From assembly GCA_016712535.1 (NCBI GenBank), contig JADJQW010000002.1:1-64000 (forward strand): DNA of 64,000 bases, given 5' to 3'. Origin of the DNA: Flavobacteriales bacterium (lineage in GTDB: Bacteria; Bacteroidota; Bacteroidia; Flavobacteriales_F; PHOS-HE28). Shown piece after piece: positions 1-8,500 of this stretch; the stretch's first letter is position 1; the number at the start of each line of letters is the position of its first letter. The notes under the pieces were generated by a model. The model made no database searches and had not been told where the DNA came from. It was given only the letters and a program-made list of their open reading frames with translations. The position numbers and the translations under genes are program-made.

Positions 1-810
1 TGAATCGTTGAAGCCGCGCAAGAGGATGTACTCGAAGGTGACGTCCTTCCGCAGCGTGCGCGTGTAGTAGCGCAGGGCATCCTTCAGCTCGGCCAGCGAG
101 TTCTGCTCGTTGATCGGCATGATGCGGTCGCGCTTGGCATCGTTGGCAGCATGGAGCGAGAGCGCCAGGTTGAAGCGTGCGCCATCGTCAGCCAGCTTGC
201 GGATCATCTTGGCGATGCCGGCCGTGCTCACCGTGATGCGTCTTGCGCTCATGCCCAGGCCGTCCTCGGCGGTGATCCGTTCCGCGCTGCGCAGCGTGCT
301 GGCGTAGTTGAGCAGCGGCTCGCCCATGCCCATGTACACGATGTTGGTGAGGCCCTGCTTGTAGTACTTGTGCGCGAGCGCATCGATGAGCACCACCTGA
401 TCCACGATCTCGCCGGCGTCCAGGTTGCGCACGCGCTTGAGCTTGCCGGTGGCGCAGAAGCTGCACGTCAGGCTGCACCCGATCTGGCTGCTGATGCAGG
501 CCGTAAAGCGCGTTGGGGTGGGGATCAGGACACCTTCAACGATGTGGCCGTCCCAGGTCCTGAAGGCGCACTTCACCGTGCCATCCTGGCTGCGCTGCTC
601 CTCGGCCAGCACCAAGGGCCGCAGCACCGTGCGCTCCGCCAGTGCCGCGCGGAAGGCTTTGGGCAGGTCGCTCATATCATCGAACGAGCGGGCCTTCTTC
701 TTCCACAACCATTCCCAGAGCTGCTTGGCACGGTAGGGCTTCTCGCCGAGCTCCGCGACGAGGGATTTGATCCCATCGAGGGTGAGGGAGCGGAGGTCGG
801 GGGCTGTCAT
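1..810 (-). CDS. rlmN: 23S rRNA (adenine2503-C2)/tRNA methyltransferase RlmN, C-terminus beyond window edge
   Basis: Radical SAM methyltransferase that adds a C2 methyl to A2503 of 23S rRNA and A37 of some tRNAs. The frame is open from the ATG at 810 to base 1, giving about 270 residues of a family that usually has about 345, so the C-terminus lies outside the window. The N-terminus has the family RNA-binding segment (KPYRAKQLWEW). The 4Fe-4S cysteine motif reads GCSLTCSFCATG, i.e. CxxxCxxC, followed by the SAM-binding MGMGEPLLNY and by SLHAANDAKRDRIMPIN, both family signatures. It is the last gene of a minus-strand block and starts 17 bp after ispD ends, so it is probably co-transcribed with it. 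Identity is secure; only the missing C-terminus, with its second catalytic Cys, cannot be checked. Confidence 0.95.
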   Translation of the reverse strand, partial: MTAPDLRSLTLDGIKSLVAELGEKPYRAKQLWEWLWKKKARSFDDMSDLPKAFRAALAERTVLRPLVLAEEQRSQDGTVKCAFRTWDGHIVEGVLIPTPTRFTACISSQIGCSLTCSFCATGKLKRVRNLDAGEIVDQVVLIDALAHKYYKQGLTNIVYMGMGEPLLNYASTLRSAERITAEDGLGMSARRITVSTAGIAKMIRKLADDGARFNLALSLHAANDAKRDRIMPINEQNSLAELKDALRYYTRTLRKDVTFEYILLRGFNDS

Positions 811-827
811 GCTGGAAACGTATCGTG

Positions 828-1490
828 TCAACCGAGCAGCGATTCGATGACCCGCATGTCCATGGCGGATGTCACCTTGATGTTGTTCTCCTCGCCTTCC
901 ACCAGCGCCACCTTCACGCCCAAGCGCTCCACCAGTGTCGCTTCATCGGTGAAGGCGGGGTCGTAAGGCTGCTGGAAGGCTTTGCGCAACAGGTCGGTGT
1001 GGAAGCATTGCGGCGTCTGCACGGCCAGCAGCTTCGCGCGGTCGAGCGCGCGTGATCCTTCGGCGGTGGTCTCGCGGATGCTCGGCACCACGGGTACCAC
1101 TGGTATCGCCGCGGCGTGCTTGTCCGCAGCATCGAAGCAGCGAGCGATCAGCTCAGTGCTCACCAACGGCCGTACGCCATCATGCACGGCGACGAGCCCG
1201 TCGCCTTCCGCCTTCTCAAGGCCGGCCTTCACGCTGTGCCAGCGCTGCTCGCCACCGGCCACCACCTCGTGCTCGATGAAGAAGCGATGACCCATGCACA
1301 GCGCTTTCCAGATGTCGAGGTGCGCCTGGGGCAGCACCACGATCAGCGCCATTCCCGGATCGAAGCGATGGAAGGCCTCGATGGTCCACATCAGCAGGGG
1401 ACGGCCCTTCACCGTTTGGAACTGCTTGGGAACGGGGCCGCCCAGGCGCTTGCCGCTTCCGCCGGCGACGATGATGGTGGAGCGATGCAT
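828..1490 (-). CDS. ispD: 2-C-methyl-D-erythritol 4-phosphate cytidylyltransferase IspD
   Basis: Third enzyme of the MEP isoprenoid pathway: MEP plus CTP gives CDP-ME and pyrophosphate. The 220-residue length is normal. The N-terminal nucleotide-binding motif is AGGSGKRLGGPVPKQF with the expected Arg and Lys, and the second signature VAVHDGVRPLV sits mid-protein. DEATLVE near residue 190 matches the conserved C-terminal block. It lies between queA and rlmN on the same strand, but a T-tailed hairpin (1541-1577) separates it from queA, so it may have its own promoter or be read through. Its presence shows that isoprenoids are made through MEP rather than mevalonate. Confidence 0.95.
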   Translation of the reverse strand: MHRSTIIVAGGSGKRLGGPVPKQFQTVKGRPLLMWTIEAFHRFDPGMALIVVLPQAHLDIWKALCMGHRFFIEHEVVAGGEQRWHSVKAGLEKAEGDGLVAVHDGVRPLVSTELIARCFDAADKHAAAIPVVPVVPSIRETTAEGSRALDRAKLLAVQTPQCFHTDLLRKAFQQPYDPAFTDEATLVERLGVKVALVEGEENNIKVTSAMDMRVIESLLG

Positions 1491-1540
1491 GGGTATTGCC
1501 GAAGAGGCGAAGAGTCGCGGAGAATGCAGGGGCTTTCACA

Positions 1541-1577
1541 AAGAAAAGAGGCGCAGAGCTTCTCCTCTCCGCGCCTC
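1541..1577 (-). terminator. Rho-independent terminator after queA
   Basis: On the minus strand the arms GAGGCGC and GCGCCTC (1571-1577 and 1548-1554) enclose a 16-nt loop and are followed by TTTTCTT. It lies 23 bp past the queA stop, in the gap before ispD. Confidence 0.6.
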
Positions 1578-1599
1578 AGCGTCCCTGCGGCTTGTTTCT

Positions 1600-2649
1600 T
1601 CAGATGATGAGCATCGCGTCCCCGTAGCTGAAGAAGCGGTACTTGTCCTTGATGGCCACTTTGTAGGCGTTCCACACGTGCTCGTATCCGCCGAAGGCGC
1701 ACACTTGCATGAGCAAGGTGCTCTCGGGCATGTGGAAGTTGGTGACCATGCTGTCGGCGATGCTGAACTCGTAAGGCGGGTAGATGAACTTGTTGGTCCA
1801 GCCGTTCATCGACTTCATGTGGTTCTCCGTGCTCACGCTGCTCTCGATGGCGCGCATGGTGGTGGTGCCCACGCAGCATACGCGCTTCTTGGTGTCCTTG
1901 GCCTGGTTCACGATGGCGCAGGCCTCCTTGGAGATGATCACCTGCTCGCTGTCCATCTTGTGCTTGGTGAGGTCCTCCACCTCCACCGGACGGAAGCTGC
2001 CGAGGCCCACGTGCAGTGTGACTTCGGCGAAGTTCATGCCCTTCAATTCCATGCGCTTCATCAGCTCGCGGCTGAAGTGCAGGCCCGCAGTGGGTGCGGC
2101 CACGGCGCCTTCGTGCTTGGCGTAGATGGTCTGGTAGCGCTCCGTATCGCTGGGCTCGGTCTCGCGCTTGATGTAGCGCGGCAGCGGGGTCTCACCCATC
2201 TCGGTGATGGTGCGCTTGAACTCCTCGTAAGGCCCATCGAACAGGAAGCGCAGCGTGCGGCCGCGGCTGGTGGTGTTGTCGATCACCTCAGCCACCAGCT
2301 CATCGTCCTTGCCGAAGTAGAGCTTGTTGCCGATGCGGATCTTGCGCGCAGGGTCCACCACCACATCCCAGAGCAGGCTCTCGCGATTGAGTTCGCGCAG
2401 CATGAACACCTCGATCTTGGCGCCGGTCTTCTCCTTGTTGCCCCACATGCGGGCCGGGAACACCTTGGTGTTGTTCAGGATGAAGGTGTCGCCTTCATCG
2501 AAGTAGTCGAGGAGGTTCTTGAACTTCTTGTGCTCGATCTTGCCATCCTTGCGATGGAGGACCATGAGCTTGCTTCCGTCGCGGTCCTTGGTGGGATAGA
2601 GGGCGATCTGCTCCTTCGGGAGGTTGAACTTGAATGCGTTGAGTTTCAT
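1600..2649 (-). CDS. queA: S-adenosylmethionine:tRNA ribosyltransferase-isomerase QueA
   Basis: Transfers and isomerises the ribosyl group of SAM onto 7-aminomethyl-7-deazaguanine in tRNA, giving epoxyqueuosine. At 349 residues it has the normal length. It starts with the family-typical MKLNAFKFNLPKEQIALYP, then ILNNTKVFPAR and, mid-protein, GAVAAPTAGLHFS, the best-known QueA signature. The end (NFHMPESTLLMQV...GYEHVWNAYKVAI...YRFFSYGDAMLI) also matches. A good promoter lies at 2693-2725, so it heads its own unit although truB lies 138 bp upstream on the same strand. Confidence 0.97.
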   Translation of the reverse strand: MKLNAFKFNLPKEQIALYPTKDRDGSKLMVLHRKDGKIEHKKFKNLLDYFDEGDTFILNNTKVFPARMWGNKEKTGAKIEVFMLRELNRESLLWDVVVDPARKIRIGNKLYFGKDDELVAEVIDNTTSRGRTLRFLFDGPYEEFKRTITEMGETPLPRYIKRETEPSDTERYQTIYAKHEGAVAAPTAGLHFSRELMKRMELKGMNFAEVTLHVGLGSFRPVEVEDLTKHKMDSEQVIISKEACAIVNQAKDTKKRVCCVGTTTMRAIESSVSTENHMKSMNGWTNKFIYPPYEFSIADSMVTNFHMPESTLLMQVCAFGGYEHVWNAYKVAIKDKYRFFSYGDAMLII

Positions 2650-2692
2650 GTGGATTGCGGGGTCTTACGGGGCCTCGCCGGGTTTGGGGGGC

Positions 2693-2725
2693 CGAATATA
2701 GTGTCACGGTTAAGCCAAGGTCAAA
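2693..2725 (-). promoter_or_regulatory. Bacteroidota-type promoter for queA
   Basis: Reading the minus strand, TTTG (2725-2722), a 21-nt spacer and TATATTCG (2700-2693) match the Bacteroidota -33/-7 pattern TTTG...TAnnTTTG with one mismatch. The predicted transcript start is about 40 nt before the queA ATG. Confidence 0.6.
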
Positions 2726-2787
2726 GAACTTCGCATTCAGGGGATTACACCCCGGAATTCAACAGCCACGAGATGTCCTTGGGCGGG

Positions 2788-3516
2788 CTATTGGGCGCCT
2801 CGGTCGGGCAAAGGGGCAATGTGCTGTGCCCAGGCTTCCGGCACGTGCGCGTCCTCTACCCGGTATGGACCGATGGCCGTTCGGCGCAACTGGCTCAGGT
2901 GGGCGCCGCAGCCCAGCACCTGGCCGATGTCGTGCGCGAGCGAGCGGATGTAGGTGCCCTTGCTCACATGCACTTCGAAATCGACTTGAGCGCCCCGGAC
3001 GGCGGCGACTTCCAATTGACTGATGATCACTTTCACCACGGGCATCACTACTTCGTGGGCCCGCTCGGGATCGCGGGCCAGGAAATAGGCACGTTCGCCC
3101 TCGAAGCGCTTCGCGGAATAATTCGGCGGGCGCTGGTCCACTTCACCGATGAAGCGGGCGAACGCGGCGCGTATCTCCGCTTCGCTCAAGTGCTCCCACG
3201 GTCCGCTGTGCAAGGTGGCCGTCTCCAGATCGTAGCTGGGCGTGGTGCTGCCCAGGGTGATGGTGCCCGTGTAGGTCTTCTCCAATCCCGTGAGCGCGGG
3301 CAGCTGCTTGGTGAGCGGGCCATAGGCCATGATCAGCAGTCCGCTCGCCAGCGGATCCAAGGTGCCGGCATGCCCCACTTTGAAGTTGCGGCGCTGCACC
3401 ACGCTGCGCATCGCGCCCCGGATCTTCTTCACCGCATCGAAGCTGGTCCAGCCGAGGGGCTTGTCCACCAGGATCAGGCCACCGGCGACCGGGTCAAAGA
3501 CATGGTCATGGATCAT
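2788..3516 (-). CDS. truB: tRNA pseudouridine(55) synthase TruB
   Basis: Makes pseudouridine 55 in the T-loop of tRNA. The start at 3516 (MIHDHVFDP) was chosen because the frame upstream of it overlaps uppP and is low-complexity. It gives 242 residues and only 4 bp to the uppP stop. LILVDKPLGWTSFDAV and GHAGTLDPLASGLL (catalytic Asp in GTLDP) are the two classic TruB motifs, followed by KTYTGTITLG and SKGTYIRSLAHDIG. There is no long C-terminal PUA extension, as in short bacterial forms. The gene sits in an ftsX-DUF3098-uppP-truB run with overlaps or tiny gaps. Confidence 0.95.
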   Translation of the reverse strand: MIHDHVFDPVAGGLILVDKPLGWTSFDAVKKIRGAMRSVVQRRNFKVGHAGTLDPLASGLLIMAYGPLTKQLPALTGLEKTYTGTITLGSTTPSYDLETATLHSGPWEHLSEAEIRAAFARFIGEVDQRPPNYSAKRFEGERAYFLARDPERAHEVVMPVVKVIISQLEVAAVRGAQVDFEVHVSKGTYIRSLAHDIGQVLGCGAHLSQLRRTAIGPYRVEDAHVPEAWAQHIAPLPDRGAQ

Positions 3517-3520
3517 GGGC

Positions 3521-4315
3521 TCAGAACATCTGCATCTGAACGCCCATGAAGTGCAGCGCGATGATGACGCCGCCCACGGCGATGCGGTACCATCCGAAGG
3601 CCTTGAAGCCATGCTTGGTGAGGAAGCCGATGAAGCCGCGGATGGCGATGATGGCCACGATGAAGGCGACGGCGTTGCCGACGGCGAAGAGCTGGAAGTG
3701 CTCGTTGGTGAAGGCGCCGCCATCCTTCATGTAATCGTACATGCTCTTCACCGTTGCGGCGAACATGGTGGGCACCGCGAGGAAGAAACTGAACTCCGCC
3801 GCATGCTTGCGGGTGAGCCCCTGCGAAAGGCCGCCGATGATCGTGGCCGCCGAGCGCGACACGCCGGGCACCATGGCCAGGCATTGCCACGCCCCGATGG
3901 TGAAGGCCTTGCGCCACGTGATGGGCTGCGGCCCGGCTCCCGTTCCGCCCGGCATCCAGCGATCGATGAAGAGGAAGACGATGCCGCCGAGGAAGAGCGC
4001 GAGGCCCACCACGAAAACGTTCTCCAGCAACGCATCGATGTGCTCTTTGAAGAGCAATCCTGCAATCACCGCCGGGATGAAGCCCGCGAGGAGCTTGAGG
4101 TAGAAATCGATGCTCTGGAAGAAGCGCTTCCAGTACAGCACCACCACGCTGAGGATGGTGCCGAACTGGATGGCCACGGTGAAGAGCTTCACGAACTCAT
4201 CCTTCTCGATGCCCATGAGCGCCGAGCCGATGATCATGTGGCCCGTGCTGGAGACGGGCAGGAATTCGGTGAGCCCCTCGATGATGGCCAGGATGATGGC
4301 CTGCAGCAGCGTCAT
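3521..4315 (-). CDS. uppP: Undecaprenyl-diphosphatase UppP/BacA
   Basis: Integral membrane phosphatase that recycles undecaprenyl pyrophosphate to the monophosphate lipid carrier for peptidoglycan synthesis; its overproduction gives bacitracin resistance. The 264 residues form several hydrophobic helices. The active-site motifs are visible: EGLTEFLPVSSTGH near the N-terminus and PGVSRSAATIIGG in the second half. Its start codon overlaps the stop of the DUF3098 gene by 4 bp, and it ends 4 bp before truB, so translation of the four genes is probably coupled. Confidence 0.96.
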   Translation of the reverse strand: MTLLQAIILAIIEGLTEFLPVSSTGHMIIGSALMGIEKDEFVKLFTVAIQFGTILSVVVLYWKRFFQSIDFYLKLLAGFIPAVIAGLLFKEHIDALLENVFVVGLALFLGGIVFLFIDRWMPGGTGAGPQPITWRKAFTIGAWQCLAMVPGVSRSAATIIGGLSQGLTRKHAAEFSFFLAVPTMFAATVKSMYDYMKDGGAFTNEHFQLFAVGNAVAFIVAIIAIRGFIGFLTKHGFKAFGWYRIAVGGVIIALHFMGVQMQMF

Positions 4316-4566
4316 TGCGCCTCGCCGCTACGATCGCGCTTGAGGATGGCGTATACCACGAAGAGGTAGCCTACCAGCACCACGATGGGCGCCACGGTGA
4401 TGCGCCGATCACTGAAGATCTCGGTGGCATCGAAGGCGTTTGGATCCCCGTTGCCGCCGCCGCTCATGAGCAAGTAGCCCACCACCACGATGCCCAGTCC
4501 GATGAGCAAGAGCTTGTAGTTGGTGGCGGTGAATGCCAGGTCGTTGAAGTGGTTCTGCTTGGCCAT
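4312..4566 (-). CDS. DUF3098 small membrane protein
   Basis: 84-residue protein with two hydrophobic segments (about residues 18-34 and 57-75) separated by a polar loop that contains FDATEIFSDRRITVAP, typical of the DUF3098 family of Bacteroidota. No biochemical function is known to me. It lies between ftsX (11 bp upstream) and uppP (4-bp ATGA overlap); this fixed neighbourhood suggests a cell-envelope or division role, but that is inference from context only. Confidence 0.85.
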   Translation of the reverse strand: MAKQNHFNDLAFTATNYKLLLIGLGIVVVGYLLMSGGGNGDPNAFDATEIFSDRRITVAPIVVLVGYLFVVYAILKRDRSGEAQ

Positions 4567-4577
4567 GTGCGATTCGT

Positions 4578-5453
4578 TCAGCTCCAGTGCAATGCTTCGT
4601 GATCCATGCGAAGGTAGCGGCCCACGGCCACCCAGGTGGCCAACAGCGCGATGAGCAGCCCTACGACCACCACGGCCGCGAAGAGCAGGCCCAGGGAGAG
4701 CGCGTCGGTGAAGGCAAGCAGGTCGGGCACGTAGCGCTTGCCCAGCCAGAAGAGGCCGGCGAGCGTACCGACGGCCAGCACCGCCGCAATCAGCCCTTGC
4801 CACACGCCGCTCAGGAGGAAAGGCCGCTTGATGAACCAGCGGGTAGCGCCCACCAAGTGCATGGTGCGGATCAGGAAGCGCTGGCTGTGGATGGCCAGCC
4901 GGATGGTGTTGTTGATGAGCGCAACGGCCACCACCAGCAGGAGGGCCAGGAAGATGAGCCCTCCGATGTTGAGGGTGACGAAATTGCGGTCCATGTTCTC
5001 GATCACGGCGGCGTTGTAGGCCACATCGTGCAGGCGGGCATCCTTCTGCAGGCCGGCCACGATCCACTTCATGCTGTCGGGGTGCGCATATGCGGGCTTC
5101 ACGCTCAGCTGGATGCTGGGGTCGATGGGGCTCACCCCGCCGAGCAGCTCCAGGAAATCCTCGCCCAGCTCCTCCTTCATTTGCGCAGCGGCTTCTTCCG
5201 GGGTCACCAACAAGGTGCCGGCGCTGTATGGCTGAAGGTCCAGCTCCTTGCGGAAGCGCAGCACGTCGGCCTCCTTCAGCTCGCGCTTCAGGAAGAGCTC
5301 CACGCGCACCTGCTCCTTGAAGTAGCGCTCGATCGCGCGGGCATTGAGCAGGATGAAGCCCTGAAGGCCCAGCATGCACAGCACCAAGGTGATGCCGATG
5401 ACCGTGCCCACGCTGGTGGTGCGGGTCCGGATCTTGCTGCGGCGGGCGCTCAT
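4578..5453 (-). CDS. ftsX: Cell division ABC-type permease FtsX
   Basis: Membrane partner of the ATPase FtsE; FtsEX couples ATP hydrolysis at the septum to activation of peptidoglycan hydrolases. The 291 residues show the FtsX layout: one N-terminal helix (about residues 16-38), a soluble extracytoplasmic domain, then three helices with the FtsX/MacB core motif around LINNTIRLAIHSQRFLIRTM and MHLVGATRWFIKRPF. ftsE is not adjacent, which is usual in Bacteroidota. It is the first gene of the minus-strand run and is divergent from leuS. Confidence 0.92.
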   Translation of the reverse strand: MSARRSKIRTRTTSVGTVIGITLVLCMLGLQGFILLNARAIERYFKEQVRVELFLKRELKEADVLRFRKELDLQPYSAGTLLVTPEEAAAQMKEELGEDFLELLGGVSPIDPSIQLSVKPAYAHPDSMKWIVAGLQKDARLHDVAYNAAVIENMDRNFVTLNIGGLIFLALLLVVAVALINNTIRLAIHSQRFLIRTMHLVGATRWFIKRPFLLSGVWQGLIAAVLAVGTLAGLFWLGKRYVPDLLAFTDALSLGLLFAAVVVVGLLIALLATWVAVGRYLRMDHEALHWS

Positions 5454-5460
5454 CGGGCGG

Positions 5461-5499
5461 CGAAGGTAGGAGCGCGTACGGACGCCCTTCTACCTTTCG
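5461..5499. promoter_or_regulatory. Divergent -7-like elements between ftsX and leuS
   Basis: The gap between the two start codons holds TACCTTTC facing leuS (5491-5498) and TACCTTCG facing ftsX (5468-5461, minus strand). Both resemble the TAnnTTTG -7 element. No convincing -33 TTG was found at the right distance, so this call is tentative. Confidence 0.35.
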
Positions 5500-5516
5500 C
5501 CACGCAAGCAACCGTG

Positions 5517-8500
5517 ATGGCCTACGAGCACAACGAGATCGAGAAGAAGTGGCGCGCCGAATGGGCGAAGCGCGGAACCTACCGTGTGGAGAACGACGCT
5601 TCACGTCCCAAGTACTACGTGCTCGACATGTTCCCCTACCCCAGCGGCGCCGGCCTGCATGTGGGGCACCCGCTCGGCTACATCGCCAGCGACATCGTGG
5701 CGCGCTACAAGCGGCATTGCGGCTTCAACGTGCTGCACCCCATGGGCTACGACAGCTTCGGGCTTCCCGCCGAGCAGTACGCCATACAGACCGGACAGCA
5801 CCCCGCGAAGACCACCGAGGTGAACATTGATGGGTGCCTTGATGATGAAGGCAACATATTGCCGAAGTATCTGAACTCTGATGGCAGCATCAAGAAGGAG
5901 GCCCTAAACAGCAGCGGCGAGGTCATTAGGGGATACAAAAGACAGCTTGATGCCATCGGCTTCAGCTTCGATTGGAGCCGCGAGGTGCGCACCAGCGATC
6001 CGTCGTTCTACAAGTGGACGCAATGGATCTTCCTGCAGCTCTTCGACAGCTGGTACGACCACGAAGCGCAGAAGGCGAAGCCGATCCACACCTTGGTCGT
6101 GCGCTTCGGGCACCAAGGCTGGCAGCCATCGGACCCCTGCGCGCTGACCGGCGATGTGGAAGAAGAACTGGGTGCATTCAGCGCTGATGAATGGAAAGCC
6201 TACGATGAGCGCACGAAGCAGCGCATCCTTCAGCACTTCCGGCTGGCCTACTTGAGCGAGGCATGGGTGAACTGGTGCCCCGCATTGGGCACCGTGCTCG
6301 CCAACGACGAAGTGAAGGACGGCGTGAGCGAGCGCGGCGGCCATCCCGTGGAGCGCAAGCGGATGCCGCAGTGGAGCATGCGCATCACAGCGTATGCGCA
6401 GCGCTTGCTCAGCGGGCTCGATACGCTCGATTGGAGCGAGAGCATCAAGGAGGCGCAGCGCAACTGGATCGGCCGCAGTGAAGGAGCGCTCGTGCGTTTC
6501 AAACTCAAATCCAACCTCACCCCTAACCCCTCTCCCGAGGAGAGGGGAACAGCTCACTTCGACCAGGATGAATCAGATAGTGGTGCGATAAGCCGATTCC
6601 GCGAGACCGCAAACCCATTCATCTGGTCGAAGCTCGTCGCACACGCGAAAGAGATGCGTCATAACCCCACCGAGGCCGAGAACAAACTTTGGCAGGCCAT
6701 CCGGGGGAATGCGACCAGTGGCCGAATCCGGCGCCAACACATCATCGACAAGTACATCGTGGACTTTGTTTCCCTAAGGAAACAATTGGTCATCGAAGTG
6801 GATGGTGATATCCACGACCTTCAAATAGAGGAAGATGCACTGAGGACGCTAGCGCTTGGCGAGAAGGGATTCAAGGTCATCCGCTTCCGAAATGAAGAGG
6901 TGCTCTCCGATGTGTTTGAGGTCAAGCGACGGATTCAAGCAGAACTGGATTCAAGGCCGGACTTCAGTGCATCAGCAGACGATAAAACCGAAGAGGAGTA
7001 TTCCTCCCCTCTCCCCGGGAGAGGGGTAGGGGGTGAGGCAATCGAGGTCTTCACGACACGGCCCGACACCCTCTTCGGTGTGACGTTCGTAACGCTCGCG
7101 CCAGAGCACGAACTCGTGGAAGTAATCACGCCCGCCAACCGCCGTGACGAAGTGATGGCCTACGTCACCATGGCGAAGAACCGCAGCGAGCGCGAGCGCA
7201 TGACGGAGGTGAAGCGCGTGAGCGGGGTGTTCACCGGCGCAACCTGCATCCATCCCTTCACCGGACAAGAAGTGCCCGTGTGGGTGGGCGATTACGTGCT
7301 CGGCGGCTACGGCACCGGCGCTGTGATGGCCGTGCCCGGCGGCGATCAGCGCGACTGGAATTTCGCGACGCACTTCAATCTGCCCATCATCGCCGTGACC
7401 GAGGGCGCCGACATCAGCAAAGAGGCCGATGAGCGCAAAGACGCGACGATCAGCAGCGAAGGTTTTCTCCGGGGCCTGAAGGTGCCCGATGCGATCAAAC
7501 GCGCCATTGATGAATTGGAGAAGCGCGGTGCCGGCGAACGCCGCATCAACTTCCGCTTGCGCGATGCCGCTTTCGGCCGCCAGCGGTACTGGGGCGAGCC
7601 GATCCCCATCTACTACAAGGACGGAGTGCCTTACGCGCTGCCCGAGAGCGAGCTGCCCCTGAAGCTGCCCGAAGTGGACAAGTTCCTGCCGACGGAGGAC
7701 GGAGAACCTCCACTCGCACGCGCTGCGAATTGGAACTACCAAGGCCATCCGTTGGAAACGACGACGATGCCCGGTTGGGCTGGTAGCAGCTGGTACTTCC
7801 TGCGCTACATGGACCCGAAGAACGAAGGCCGCTTCGCATCACCCGAGGCCCTCAACTACTGGCAGCAGGTGGATCTCTACGTGGGCGGCAGCGAGCACGC
7901 CACCGGCCACCTGCTCTACTTCCGCTTCTGGACCAAGTTCCTGCACGACCGCGGCTGGATCAACTTTGATGAGCCCGCGAAGAAGCTGGTGAACCAGGGG
8001 ATGATACAGGGACGTTCGAGCATCGCACAAATGATTGTAGACCGAGAGGATTGGGGGATTCTCGAGCACACATTGGGAGCCGATGGATGGAAGATTATGT
8101 ACGAACCCAAGGGCAACGAAACCGTCAGACCCGATTTGATGCTCACTAGCCCGGAAGGGGTGAATGTGATCTTGGAAACCAAGGCTTTGATTGAAGGGGC
8201 CGAAGGACGATTAGCGGCCAAGAGACGAATCGAGCGGTTCACGGAAAACATGAGCAACACGGTGGCCGTTGTCGTCACACTTGGAGAAGCGGTAGTGAAT
8301 CTCGATTCAGTAATCAATAGAATCCGAGAGGCAGCCGCCACACGAACCTCTGTCGTTTCAGACGAAGAGTATTCATGGCCCCTGCTCATTTCTGCTGGGA
8401 CTGATGCACGTGAATTCCGAACGATAGCAACGCATGTTGATGTCAACTTGGTTGTAAACGATGTCCTGAATAAGGATATGTTCCGAAGATCAAATCCCTC

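Noticed and set aside
1294..3549. A 751-codon open frame on the plus strand opposite ispD, queA and truB
   Set aside because: It is antisense to three conserved genes; the frame is open only because of the strong GC bias at third positions, and the protein is low-complexity His/Ala/Glu-rich.
4347..4372. ATACCACGAAGAGGTAG within the DUF3098 gene, resembling the left half of the palindrome
   Set aside because: It is inside coding sequence, lacks the right arm GTGGTAT and has no -7-like octamer at the fixed spacing.
6515..7038. The DUF559 block as an intein or intron in leuS
   Set aside because: There are no intein splicing motifs (N-terminal Cys/Ser block, C-terminal HN) and the block stays in frame, so it is better explained as a retained protein insertion.
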